Shown: piece by piece, positions 49,762 to 57,975 of the stretch
Position numbering within the stretch: position 1 is the stretch's first letter
Layout: every line of letters starts with the position of its first letter
Assembly (NCBI RefSeq): GCF_024298885.1
Contig: NZ_CP101166.1
Location: 2,108,001-2,172,000 of the forward strand
DNA from: Haloglomus halophilum
Lineage (GTDB): Archaea > Halobacteriota > Halobacteria > Halobacteriales > Haloarculaceae
Direction of reading: 5' to 3'
DNA: 64,000 nt
The notes under the pieces: generated by a model
What the model saw: only the letters and a program-made list of their open reading frames with translations
Told to the model about the DNA's origin: nothing
Database searches by the model: none
Position numbers and translations under genes: made by a program

Positions 49762-50871
49762 ATGCCTGGGATTCCATTTGCTGATTTTGGGCTGAAGTGG
49801 TTTACCGACATCATTGAGAAGATCTCCGAATGGTTCGGAACTGAAATATCACAGAGTTATCGAAACCTCGCCAATGATTTCTTCGGCACTCCACTCCCGA
49901 ACGGTTCTGGAACAGACCTGATTTTCAGCGCCCCGGCACCGGACGACAAACCCTGGTACGATATCTACGAATCTGTCGTCGCCGGCGATATCATGATTCT
50001 AGCCCTGGTTATTCTCTTCCTCGCCGTACAGGGCCGTCACTTCGTACGGATTTTCGATTTCAGTAGTCCGTATGAGGCCCGGAGAACCAGGCGGACAGCC
50101 TGGACCGGGGCTGTACTGATTGTCGCTTGGTACTGGGTCGCCGTGTTGCTGCTCTACTTCGTTGATGCATTCACGATCGCGCTGGTCCCGAGTCTCGGTG
50201 AACTCGGAGCGGCGATGGTCGATCTCATGCCCTCGGCTGTGAGTAATCCGGGGCTCACTGCGATTATGGCCTTCCTCGGGGCGCTATCGATGCTTGCGCT
50301 GAAGGCACTCTACTTCATCCGGGAGGTACTGCTCTACGTGTACCTCTACGCGATGCCGCTCGGCATCGCAGTCGCCTTCGGGAACGTACCGGTCGTGTCC
50401 GATATCGCTCGCCGACTCTGTCGACAGTTCATCCCGCTGGCTGTACTGCCGTTGCCAGCGACGCTCCTCTTCCGCGGTTACGAACTCATCTTCGTCGATA
50501 ACAGTGTCGTAGCGCCGAAAAGCGAGTTCCTCCGGTATTTCGTCGTTATCTCACTCCCCATCATCGCCCTGCTTGTCACCTGGAAAACGTTCCAGTACGC
50601 CAGTCCGCTGACTGCGACGGCACTTCGCCGTGGAACACAGGCTGCGGCAACGGCTGGGGCCGTCGCCGGTGTCGGGTATGTCGGTGGTCAGCGAGCAGCG
50701 CTCACGACAGCCCGGTACGGTACGATGGCCGGCGCCGTGCAGGTCGCCACAGAACAGGGAAGCCAGCAACAGTCCGGCTCGGGTGGCACGAACAACAACG
50801 GCGGGAATAGCGGCGGCGGTGGCGGTGGCGGTGGCGTGCCCAACTACCGGCGGACCGGGAATAATCCGTAG
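49762..50871 (+). CDS. VirB6/TrbL-like polytopic membrane protein
   Basis: 369 residues. After an amphipathic N-terminus (GLKWFTDIIEKISEWFG) there are six or seven membrane helices between 75 and 290 and a long flexible tail rich in Ala, then Gln/Asn/Gly (GTNNNGGNSGGGGGGGGVPN). This many-helix body with a disordered C-terminus is the look of VirB6/TrbL channel proteins. The ATG at 49762 is chosen over a TTG at 49750. It lies eight bases before the next gene. The channel role is an inference from topology and operon position. Confidence 0.65.
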   Translation: MPGIPFADFGLKWFTDIIEKISEWFGTEISQSYRNLANDFFGTPLPNGSGTDLIFSAPAPDDKPWYDIYESVVAGDIMILALVILFLAVQGRHFVRIFDFSSPYEARRTRRTAWTGAVLIVAWYWVAVLLLYFVDAFTIALVPSLGELGAAMVDLMPSAVSNPGLTAIMAFLGALSMLALKALYFIREVLLYVYLYAMPLGIAVAFGNVPVVSDIARRLCRQFIPLAVLPLPATLLFRGYELIFVDNSVVAPKSEFLRYFVVISLPIIALLVTWKTFQYASPLTATALRRGTQAAATAGAVAGVGYVGGQRAALTTARYGTMAGAVQVATEQGSQQQSGSGGTNNNGGNSGGGGGGGGVPNYRRTGNNP

Positions 50872-50879
50872 TACTGAGT

Positions 50880-51995
50880 ATGAGCTCTGACTCCACGCAT
50901 TCAGCAGCGAAGCGTCGCATCATGAACCAGTTCGGCGAGGAGAATCGCGTTCCCATTCTCAACGTGGCGGAGGGAGATATCGGGGTGCTGTTCGGATTTC
51001 CGATTACTGGCCTGTTCATCGCCAGTCTCCTCGGGGCCGACGTGTTGTTACTCCCCCTCGTTCTGCTGGGGGTGACGCTCGGCACTGCTGTGGTCTATGC
51101 AGCACCGGCGCAGCTGACGGCCTGGCAGTGGCTTCGCGACGTGTCTCGATTCTATCTCAAGCGCCCGCGAATCACTCACAGCCACGAGCGGGATAGCGAC
51201 CACGCTCTCACTGAGGGCGGCCTCGTTCAGTACACGCCATTTACACCGGCTGAGCGGACACAGGACCTCACTAACGTGCAGCGGGCATGGCCTGGTGCGG
51301 GAGCGGTTCAACGCACCGATGGCCGGATGGAGGCGTTCGTCGAGATCGATCCAGCCAACATGGATTTCGCGATGTCCGGGGACTGGCAAGCTGTCCAAGA
51401 GGCCGGTGCCGAGTTCGCCAACTCGGAACTCGAATTCCCCCTCACGTTCCATGCAACGACCCGCTCGTTCCCGGTTGGGCAACTCATCGAACAGCTTGAC
51501 GACCGTCTGAGCGATGCTGATGTCCAGAACAACCCCGCGTTTCAGGAGCTACTGACCGAGTACCGTGACCGACGGCCGGCGGACCTGGCTGACACGCAGC
51601 GCCTCCACTACTACATCGGGGTTGAGGTCGACCGGCTTGAGGTGTACAACCGCTACGAGCAGGAACAGACACCGGGAGAGAAACTCGCAGAAATCCCGCT
51701 CTTCGGCCTCCTGGCCCAGCCGTTCGTCGCCCGGCAGCACGACCTCGATGATGCGGAGGTGCAGGCGGCGATGTTCGAGAAACTCGACGAACGCGTTCGC
51801 ACCGTCCGGTCCGAGTTCGTCGAGAACGTCTCCGGCTGGTCGGCGACCCGTCTCAGCACGCTTGAGTTGTTCCTGCTCAATATGGAATTCTGGAACGGGG
51901 AGGAGTACGATTCCGAGGTAGCCGCCAGTACAATCAGAACTGAGCCGGCTGTTCAGCGTGAACCGCGTGCCTCTCGAGGTGAGCCGGATGCATAA
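50880..51995 (+). CDS. VirB3-like helices fused to VirB4-N-like domain
   Basis: 371 residues. Two membrane helices at about 33-50 and 54-75 (GVLFGFPITGLFIASLLGAD; LLLPLVLLGVTLGTAVVYAA) are followed by a soluble domain with VQYTPFTPAERTQDLTNVQR, MEAFVEIDPANMDFAMSGDW and a helical end. In Gram-negative systems VirB3 has this two-helix start and can be fused to VirB4. Here the fusion partner looks like the VirB4 N-terminal (CagE-type) domain only, and the ATPase follows as the next gene with an eight-base overlap (ATGCATAA). The C-terminal REPRASRGEPDA tail is flexible. Confidence 0.6.
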   Translation: MSSDSTHSAAKRRIMNQFGEENRVPILNVAEGDIGVLFGFPITGLFIASLLGADVLLLPLVLLGVTLGTAVVYAAPAQLTAWQWLRDVSRFYLKRPRITHSHERDSDHALTEGGLVQYTPFTPAERTQDLTNVQRAWPGAGAVQRTDGRMEAFVEIDPANMDFAMSGDWQAVQEAGAEFANSELEFPLTFHATTRSFPVGQLIEQLDDRLSDADVQNNPAFQELLTEYRDRRPADLADTQRLHYYIGVEVDRLEVYNRYEQEQTPGEKLAEIPLFGLLAQPFVARQHDLDDAEVQAAMFEKLDERVRTVRSEFVENVSGWSATRLSTLELFLLNMEFWNGEEYDSEVAASTIRTEPAVQREPRASRGEPDA

Positions 51996-54135
51996 CCACG
52001 GCTGGCTCCAAGCAGCCCTCCCACGGAGCGTACAGCACACACTTGAATCGCTCCCACCCCTCATCTCACCGGCCGGCCTGCTTGTCTACGGCGTCGGGAG
52101 TATTCTCGCGCTCATCGTGGTCGCGAACATCGTAACCTGGTATCGTGAACGGCAGGCCGAGGACGTGGTGCTAGCAGAGTTACTCGACGAGGAGACACTG
52201 GGTGCCGGTGCCCAAGAAGAGGCGTTATTCGACGATATCGCGGAGCGCCAGCAATCGGAAATGGCTCCGGCGGCGATTGAATGGGAAACCCGTGCCGCTC
52301 GCGTCGGCGAGAACTGGACGACGACCCTGTACGTCGCTGGGTATCCGGACTACCCGTCGGATGGCTACCTGAGTGGCCTGTTCGAGTTGACGGATGTCCG
52401 GTTCGACTTGACGGCACACGTTACCCCGAAGAACCAGTCGCGAGCCCGGGATGCACTCCAGCGGACGGCTGACGACATTCAAGCTGACGCGGACCTCGAA
52501 CGAAGCGTCCGGAGCGCATACCTCCAAGAACGGGCAAACGAGGCAATGGCGACGTACAAGGCCGTGGAGAACGGGCAGCGTGTGTTCGACCAGGGGATGT
52601 TCGTCACGGTCCGAGCGGAGACGAAAGACGGACTCCGCGAGTCCGTCCAGCAGGTTCGGGCGGCATTACGCAAGCAGCCGGCTGGACTCAATCCGAAGAC
52701 CGCTATCTGTACGCAGGACCTCGCACTCCAGTCGGCGGCGCCGGTTGGACCGAACGTATTCGACCGCGACGCGATCGCCCTCGGTGGTGCGGTCGGTGCG
52801 CTACTGGCATCCCCACACAATGCGACGGTTCTCGAGGAAGGGGGCGTGGAGTTCGGCATCCACAAGGATACCCGAAGCCCCCTCGTACTGGACCCGTTCG
52901 CCCGTGAGGACGGCTACGCGATGTTCACTGTCGGTGACCCTGGAAGCGGGAAGTCGTTCGGCGCGAAGCAGAACTTCATCCGGACGATCGAGCAGGACCC
53001 GGACTGCATCGGCGTCGTCCTCGAACCGCTCAACAACTGGAACGGTGTCATCGAGGCGCTCGGTGGCCAACGCGTCACCGTCGGCGGGACGATGGGCCTG
53101 AATCCACTGGAGATCAAACCGGCGCCCGAGCGGGTCCTCCGGAGTCGTGGTGAGGACGCAAGCCCGCTGAAGGAGCGTCGTGAGCGGGCGATCAGCTTCT
53201 TCACGAACTTCTTCGCGTTACGCGACGTGACGCTCGGCGACCGGCGGACGACGCTGGAACTCGCACTCGACGAGGCGTACGAGCGCAAGGGCATCACGGA
53301 GGATGTGAGCACCCACGACCGCGAGAGCCCAACAGTCCGAGATATGCTCGATATTCTGGAGGAAATGAGCGACGCCCCCGAGCCATTCGTCGTCCGGGCG
53401 GACGCCGAGGGGGAGAAACTCGCGGACGACGCGGTCTGGCTGCTGGACCAGCTCCGGCCGTTCACCGAAGGCGGCCAGTTCGAGAACCTCGGGCGGAAGA
53501 GCGAGTTCGATATACGCGACGAGAAGCTCATCTACCTCGACCTGGTGCAGCAGGGCGGCAACCTCGGCGGCCACACGAGTCTGCTGATGGAGCTGCTCAT
53601 CTCGCTGGTGTACGAGCGGGCGAAGGAGACCGACAAGCGCGTCGTTCTGGTCGTTGACGAAGCGCGCTACCTGATGTCCGACGCGGCGACGCTGTCCTAT
53701 CTCGAGACGATCTTCCGCCACCACCGGCACCACGACCTCTCTATCCGGCTGATAACCCAGACCGTCGACGAGTTCTTCCAGTGGCCCGAAGCAGAGATGA
53801 TCCTCGACCAGTGTGCGATCAAGCAGTTCCACAAGCTCGACGGGATGGACGAGGAGTGGGCTAACGAGTTCGGCCTGAACTACGCACAGATGCGCTACGT
53901 ACAGGATGCGATTCCGGGGAACGAGCAGGAAGGCTACTCACAGGCACTCCTCGGCGTCGACGGCGAGTGGCGCGGGATGGAGATCCAGGCACTCCCGAAG
54001 GAGAAACAGGTCATCGACTTCGACCCGACTGAAGACGCCTCCGAGGTGTCAGCGTTGATTGGGGCAGGGACGGAATCCGAGACGACCGAGGGGACTGCCG
54101 AGGGTCTGCCGTTACCCGACGGCAGCGGCGAGTAA
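51988..54135 (+). CDS. VirB4/TraC-like type IV secretion ATPase
   Basis: 715 residues. One N-terminal membrane helix (about 31-50) is followed by a CagE-like N-domain, then a RecA-like motor with Walker A GDPGSGKS (316-323), a second conserved LEPLNNW strand, and Walker B VVLVVDEARYLM. The motif LSIRLITQTVDEFF with the arginine-finger neighbourhood and the C-terminal GMDEEWANEFGLNY fit VirB4/TraC. This is the motor that powers pilus assembly or DNA transfer. Residue order and length are normal for the family. It is the last gene of the six-gene secretion operon; ATG 51988 overlaps the preceding stop. Confidence 0.9.
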   Translation: MHNHGWLQAALPRSVQHTLESLPPLISPAGLLVYGVGSILALIVVANIVTWYRERQAEDVVLAELLDEETLGAGAQEEALFDDIAERQQSEMAPAAIEWETRAARVGENWTTTLYVAGYPDYPSDGYLSGLFELTDVRFDLTAHVTPKNQSRARDALQRTADDIQADADLERSVRSAYLQERANEAMATYKAVENGQRVFDQGMFVTVRAETKDGLRESVQQVRAALRKQPAGLNPKTAICTQDLALQSAAPVGPNVFDRDAIALGGAVGALLASPHNATVLEEGGVEFGIHKDTRSPLVLDPFAREDGYAMFTVGDPGSGKSFGAKQNFIRTIEQDPDCIGVVLEPLNNWNGVIEALGGQRVTVGGTMGLNPLEIKPAPERVLRSRGEDASPLKERRERAISFFTNFFALRDVTLGDRRTTLELALDEAYERKGITEDVSTHDRESPTVRDMLDILEEMSDAPEPFVVRADAEGEKLADDAVWLLDQLRPFTEGGQFENLGRKSEFDIRDEKLIYLDLVQQGGNLGGHTSLLMELLISLVYERAKETDKRVVLVVDEARYLMSDAATLSYLETIFRHHRHHDLSIRLITQTVDEFFQWPEAEMILDQCAIKQFHKLDGMDEEWANEFGLNYAQMRYVQDAIPGNEQEGYSQALLGVDGEWRGMEIQALPKEKQVIDFDPTEDASEVSALIGAGTESETTEGTAEGLPLPDGSGE

Positions 54136-54175
54136 CCGGGATTTATTCACTCCCACAGCCGGAATTCGAACATCG

Positions 54176-54652
54176 ATGACGCCGGATTCCGGAGACGATG
54201 CCCCCTACCAGAACGTCGAGTATCTTCTGGAGCACGGGCCTGCTCCCGCCGAGGCGCTGCCCACCGAGGTCCGAGCCCGGCAGCGGGCAGTCGGCGTATA
54301 CTCGTTCACGATTCAGGGGGGCTCCGGATCGGACGGTCTCTCGCTCCAGGGACAGCTCCAGACCGTGTACTATCTCGACGATCATTCGCCGGAAACAGTC
54401 ATCTCGACGTTTCTCGAGACGAATCTGGGACTCGTCGATAAGGCAACCGTGAAGGGGCTAGTCCGACGGTTCGGAGGACACGGATCAGAGTGGCGTGACG
54501 CAGCCCGGACGGTACTGAGCGAGGAATACGACCTGCTGGCTGAGCCGGCTACTTCGATGTCCAGTGGTGAGCCACGAGATGTGAAGTGTTGGCGGTGTGG
54601 TACGCGGATTTCTGATCTCGAGACGCATCTCTCTGAGGACTGCTCCGGGTAG
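54176..54652 (+). CDS. element protein with C-terminal zinc-finger-like motif
   Basis: 158 residues. The N-terminal part (YQNVEYLLEHGPAPAEALPT; VYSFTIQGGSGSDGLSLQ) and the helix DHSPETVISTFLETN look like a small winged-helix variant (compare EYLLEHGPAPAEALP). The end reads CWRCGTRISDLETHLSEDCSG, a C-x2-C-x9-H-x4-C arrangement, probably binding zinc. A TATA-like ATTTATTC at 54141-54148 sits about 31 bases before the ATG, so it may be transcribed on its own. The likely role is DNA binding for the recombination locus that follows. Confidence 0.6.
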   Translation: MTPDSGDDAPYQNVEYLLEHGPAPAEALPTEVRARQRAVGVYSFTIQGGSGSDGLSLQGQLQTVYYLDDHSPETVISTFLETNLGLVDKATVKGLVRRFGGHGSEWRDAARTVLSEEYDLLAEPATSMSSGEPRDVKCWRCGTRISDLETHLSEDCSG

Positions 54653-54737
54653 CTCCACTCGACAGCCCACTCGTACCTCGTGGGGTTTGTTGGCTGCCGT
54701 GACGGGTACCAGCCGCAAGATGCGGCGGCAGTCAACG

Positions 54738-55205
54738 ATGAAGGACTCGAAATCGACAGCTCCGACCGACCGAATGGGCGTATTCAAACGACTGGAGGAC
54801 GTTCCCGAGGCGGACCGACTCTCGAATTATGCAGAGCGCTACGCGGATTCCGACCCATGGAGCGAGTTCCTCGTTACCGAACTGCTTCCGACACACAATT
54901 CCTACCAGTTCAAGCAGACTGCGCGGTTGGCCGCCCGACGCTGGAAGGCCCACGTGCAGGACCGAGGGCGACATCACGCACTCGCGACGCCGACTGATGT
55001 CGAGACGTGGTGTACTGAACTCCTTGTGGAGGTCGAACCTCAGACCGTCTACAAGTCCTACTGGACGAAAATCGAGCGGTTCTACGAGTGGCTCCGGTGG
55101 CACACTGACCACCCACACGCGTACAATCCCGTCCTGATGGCGGCAGCCAACAAGGAGGCGGCCGGCACCGTCTGGGAGACGAAGATGGAGTTCCGAGAAC
55201 GATGA
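54738..55205 (+). CDS. stand-alone SAM-like (core-binding) recombinase-associated protein
   Basis: 155 residues: LSNYAERYADSDPWSEFLVT, TARLAARRWKAHVQDRGRHH, then TPTDVETWCTELLVEVEPQT and VYKSYWTKIERFYEWLRWHT. The four-helix pattern and the YxxxWTKIxRFYxWL end match the N-terminal core-binding domain of tyrosine recombinases, but the catalytic domain is missing. It overlaps the next gene, a complete recombinase, by four bases (ATGA), so the two are coupled. The start may also be ATG 54774. It probably helps the recombinase at att sites or forms a hetero-complex with it. Confidence 0.65.
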   Translation: MKDSKSTAPTDRMGVFKRLEDVPEADRLSNYAERYADSDPWSEFLVTELLPTHNSYQFKQTARLAARRWKAHVQDRGRHHALATPTDVETWCTELLVEVEPQTVYKSYWTKIERFYEWLRWHTDHPHAYNPVLMAAANKEAAGTVWETKMEFRER

Positions 55206-56311
55206 GTGACGAGAATGCGAGTCCGACCGATGCTGTTGCGGAGGCGTTCGATCGTTCCCGAGATCCGCTGGCAGAGCACGAGCAGACCTTCGAGGAACTC
55301 GCCGCCGATCCGTTCGAAATCTTCTTCGAGGAGCACCTCGCCGAGCAGGACCTCGCAGAATCGACATGCAGTATCTACCGCGGCGTGCTTGAGCGGTGGC
55401 AAGAGTTCATGTGGACCACGGCGGAGCGCCATCCGGCATGCCCCGCTCCGCATCACGTCGAGGCATTCACCGAGTACCTACAGGACGAACGAGGCAACCA
55501 TCTCACGACTGTTCGGCAGAAGCTGGGCAACCTCAACGCGGTCTACGAGTTCTGGCAGGACCATCCTGTCTTCCCCCACTCGAACGACTTCAACCCGATT
55601 CAGATCGTCCTTTCCCGGAACGATTTCGAGCCGAATGAAGAGGAAAAGTCAGCGCCTGACCTCACCTTAGGGGAACTCCGGGCAGTACTCCGATCGGTTA
55701 CCCATCTGCGTGACCGCCTCATCATCCTGCTGCAACTGAAGTTGGGGCTCCGCGCGAGTGAACTCTGTAATATCCAGCTTTCGGACCTGTCGCTCAATGC
55801 TCCCGCAGTATCCGAGTACCACGATTCGCTGGGCTCGCATTGGGCACTCTCTGGACGGCCAAATGCACTCTACATCCCTCACGACCGAGATCGGAACAAG
55901 TCGGGCAATCCACGGGTGCTTCCGCTTGATGCCGAGGCCCAGAGACTGCTTCGCCAGTACCTCCGTCGTCGGCCGACTACTGACTGCCCCTATCTGTTCC
56001 TCGCCAAACAGACGAACTCGAATATCGCTCATCAGGACGTGACCGATGTCTGGAACGATGCGTTCCAGCCACTGTACGAGGAGAATCAGCGTCGGCGCGG
56101 CGTATCAAGTCACTACGGCCGCCATCGATTCACCACGTTCTGGCGAGTTGAGCAGGATCTCCCTCGGCCACTAGTGAAGTATATGCGTGGGGATAGTCCG
56201 GGAACAGAGTCGATTCGAGAGAAGGCCGGGATAGACGAGTACATCCATGCATACTACGAGGATATCGCGTCCGTCTACCGGGAGAACATCTATCAGTTGA
56301 TTCACGACTGA
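55202..56311 (+). CDS. tyrosine recombinase / integrase (element right end)
   Basis: 369 residues. Core-binding domain about 35-140. Catalytic residues are seen as R184 (LGLRASELCN), K233 (RNKSGNPRVLPL), H304-x-x-R307 (SSHYGRHRFTTFW) and a nucleophile in DEYIHAYYED (Tyr351 or 352). The box order is normal. It is translated together with the 155-residue SAM-like protein. It differs from the left-end integrase in length and spacing, so the two are not duplicates. Either may act in integration and the other in excision or dimer resolution. Confidence 0.88.
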   Translation: MSDENASPTDAVAEAFDRSRDPLAEHEQTFEELAADPFEIFFEEHLAEQDLAESTCSIYRGVLERWQEFMWTTAERHPACPAPHHVEAFTEYLQDERGNHLTTVRQKLGNLNAVYEFWQDHPVFPHSNDFNPIQIVLSRNDFEPNEEEKSAPDLTLGELRAVLRSVTHLRDRLIILLQLKLGLRASELCNIQLSDLSLNAPAVSEYHDSLGSHWALSGRPNALYIPHDRDRNKSGNPRVLPLDAEAQRLLRQYLRRRPTTDCPYLFLAKQTNSNIAHQDVTDVWNDAFQPLYEENQRRRGVSSHYGRHRFTTFWRVEQDLPRPLVKYMRGDSPGTESIREKAGIDEYIHAYYEDIASVYRENIYQLIHD

Positions 56312-56329
56312 TCGGCGGAATCGAAGGGC

Positions 56330-56774
56330 TCTGCTGAAATTCTCCGAAACTGATGGTTTAGTGCGGCCCTGCTGAATACAGAGCGCGAGTCAGTCACAAT
56401 CAACCGGCTTTTCCAGCCCCGCAGAAATGCCCGTGTGTGAGCGGAACTCGGGACGTTCGCACGGGACAGCTACTGATGACAATCGGGAGCCTTGCCCTGG
56501 TATTCCAGCTGATTGTGTTCCAAGATACGCTCGGGATCGGGGTAGGCTCTGGAGTATCGGGAACACCCAGAGCTATCCTGAGTGGTGGACTCTTGCTCCT
56601 GGCAGCAGGCTGCCTCACTGGTGGGTTATATTTACGCTCGAAGGGCTCCTGACCGTCACGTGAGCCTGTGCTGTGAGCCGAGATGTAGATGCGGAGTGGA
56701 GGACGAGACCCTGCTGAATCCACCCTCTATAGTCAGCAGGCAAGTCCTATCCACCCACTGAGAATTTCAACAGA
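56330..56774. mobile_element. MITE-like unit with terminal inverted repeats
   Basis: TCTGCTGAAATTCTC at 56330-56344 is matched on the opposite strand by TCTGTTGAAATTCTC at 56760-56774 (14 of 15). The 445 bases between have no transposase. Two more CTGCTGAAT words lie inside (56370 and 56711). This is the structure of a miniature inverted-repeat element or a decayed insertion sequence. A clear target-site duplication was not seen; GAATCGA words just outside the left end and overlapping the right end are suggestive. Confidence 0.55.
56437..56652 (+). CDS. small two-helix membrane protein inside the MITE-like unit
   Basis: 71 residues from GTG 56437, or 58 from ATG 56476. Two hydrophobic segments (MTIGSLALVFQLIVFQDTLG; AILSGGLLLLAAGCLTGGLY) flank a Gly-rich turn, ending LRSKGS. 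Codon use is credible for a gene, but no family is recognised and the surrounding unit may be mobile. It could be a passenger gene or a chance frame. Confidence 0.4.
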   Translation: MSGTRDVRTGQLLMTIGSLALVFQLIVFQDTLGIGVGSGVSGTPRAILSGGLLLLAAGCLTGGLYLRSKGS

Positions 56775-56810
56775 ATCGATATAACGTTAGACCTCGGTCG
56801 TGTTCGACGT

Positions 56811-57095
56811 TCACTGTGTCGAGGCCGTTGGATCGACATCTTCCCGCGTGAGCGGCCGGTCCAGCGGTGCGTCGGCGAAGTAGTCCCGGAGTCGGTCCAG
56901 CCCCGCCGCTCCCGTGGCCGACAGCGACGGCTCCCTGACGGCGTACTCGAACTCCGTCCCGGGCTGTTCGCGCTCCCGGATGGTCACGACCACGCCGGGG
57001 CGGACCTCGTACTGGGCCCGGACCCCCGGAGCGTACCACGCGTCCGGGGCGTCGGGTGGTTCGGGCGCCGGGACGGTCGGTGGCTCGTCGGCCAT
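56811..57095 (-). pseudogene. fragment resembling the N-terminus of a type IV pilus/secretion ATPase
   Basis: 94 residues: Pro-rich start, then GVRAQYEVRPGVVVTIRERE, EFEYAVREPSLSATGAAGLD and RLRDYFADAPLDRPLTREDV. This resembles the domain before the motor of haloarchaeal TadA/VirB11-like secretion ATPases, which have a similar PGV...Y.V.EP.L...... DYF sequence. The protein then ends with PTASTQ and a stop, without any motor. It could be a remnant, or a genuine short gene. The call is tentative and based on resemblance only. Confidence 0.4.
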
Positions 57096-57213
57096 GGGTC
57101 GTTGTGGATGTGTTTCCGGACTTAAATCTACGGAATATTAGTGGTAATCTTGTGGCTGCTCCGCCGGAAGCGGTATCGGGGGGGGGGGCGGTGTCGGCGG
57201 AATCGTCGGGCAG

Positions 57214-57888
57214 TCATCGGTGACGGTCGCTCCGCAGGTCGTCCATCGCGGCCCTGGCGAGTTCGGCCTCGGCCTTCTGGAGGTGTTCGGACGCGGTCGG
57301 TGGGGCACAGCCCAGTTCGGCGGCGATGTCGTCGTGGGTCGCGTTCCGCGGCTGGTCGTAGTAGCCCAGATCGAGCGCGACGGCCAGCGCCTCGCGCTGC
57401 CGGTCGCTCAGTGCAGCGGCGGGATGCTCGCTCTCGCCGTGGAACGTCCCGATTTCGGTCACCCTCACGTCCATCGCGTCGGGGGCATCGTCGAGAGCCG
57501 CCTGGAGCGCCGCGGCGTTGCCCACGACCCGGAAGCGCATGTCGCCGTCGCGGTAGACGATGGGTTTGCGGACGACGATACCCGGGCGGCCCCGGGCCGC
57601 GCGGATGGCGTCGAACAGCGGCGTCTCCAGGGGGCGCAGTTCGACCAGCACGTGTGTCCACCGCCCGTCCGTCTCGGTGCGCTCGACCGACTCGACGCTG
57701 GGGGCCGTCTCGGCGGCGAACGGCTCCGTATCGCCGTCGACGGCGAACAACACCGTCTCGACCCCGCCGCCGGTCAGGTTCCACTCGAGAATCCGTGTCT
57801 CCTCGATGGCCGGCGAGTCCGCCAGCATCGTGTAGAACGGCGGCGCCCGCTCCTGGTCGACCGCGGCCGTGACCCGGAGGTGCTTCAT
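57214..57888 (-). CDS. bat-type HTH10 regulator
   Basis: 224 residues. An N-terminal sensor part (HLRVTAAVDQERAPPFYTML; WNLTGGGVETVLFAVDGD) is followed by the HTH-10 end: LSDRQREALAVALDLGYYDQ and DDIAAELGCAPPTASEHLQK, the motif of bacterioopsin-activator-like regulators. It is divergent from the cupin gene across 87 bases, so autoregulation and control of the cupin are likely. A second member lies at 11971-12684. The ligand is unknown. Confidence 0.85.
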   Translation of the reverse strand: MKHLRVTAAVDQERAPPFYTMLADSPAIEETRILEWNLTGGGVETVLFAVDGDTEPFAAETAPSVESVERTETDGRWTHVLVELRPLETPLFDAIRAARGRPGIVVRKPIVYRDGDMRFRVVGNAAALQAALDDAPDAMDVRVTEIGTFHGESEHPAAALSDRQREALAVALDLGYYDQPRNATHDDIAAELGCAPPTASEHLQKAEAELARAAMDDLRSDRHR

Positions 57889-57975
57889 GGCTGCCCGTTC
57901 GGCGGAGTCCCGGGTTAAACTACCCTCCTATCTATCGCAGCAATCCCTCGCGGCTGGCGGGCGAACCGTCCGGCT

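Larger units (their letters stand above)
25203..56311. mobile_element. putative integrated conjugative-type element (extent inferred)
   Basis: Bounded by tyrosine recombinase genes at 25203-26399 and 55202-56311. The interval contains mobile-element hallmarks: Orc1/Cdc6, family-B polymerase, VirB4-like ATPase with pilin-like and polytopic partners, a toxin-antitoxin-like pair, restriction-like HNH protein and many small zinc-ribbon genes. Flanks carry ordinary metabolic and regulatory genes. Att repeats, a relaxase and a coupling ATPase were not seen, and the cargo stretch 34.9-41.6 kb could instead be chromosomal DNA between two elements. The outer limits are set to the recombinase genes only because nothing better is visible. 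Confidence 0.65.

Noticed and set aside
50800..50850. Tandem GGC/GGT repeat as a separate repeat element
   Set aside because: It encodes the poly-Gly tail of the VirB6-like protein in frame and is explained by protein composition.
54176..54652. Relaxase of the conjugative element
   Set aside because: No His triad, no catalytic Tyr motif; the protein is only 158 residues and ends in a zinc-finger-like motif.
24869..56810. attL/attR direct repeats at the element borders
   Set aside because: Scanning both border regions by eye gave no shared word of 12 bases or more; a computed self-alignment would be needed.
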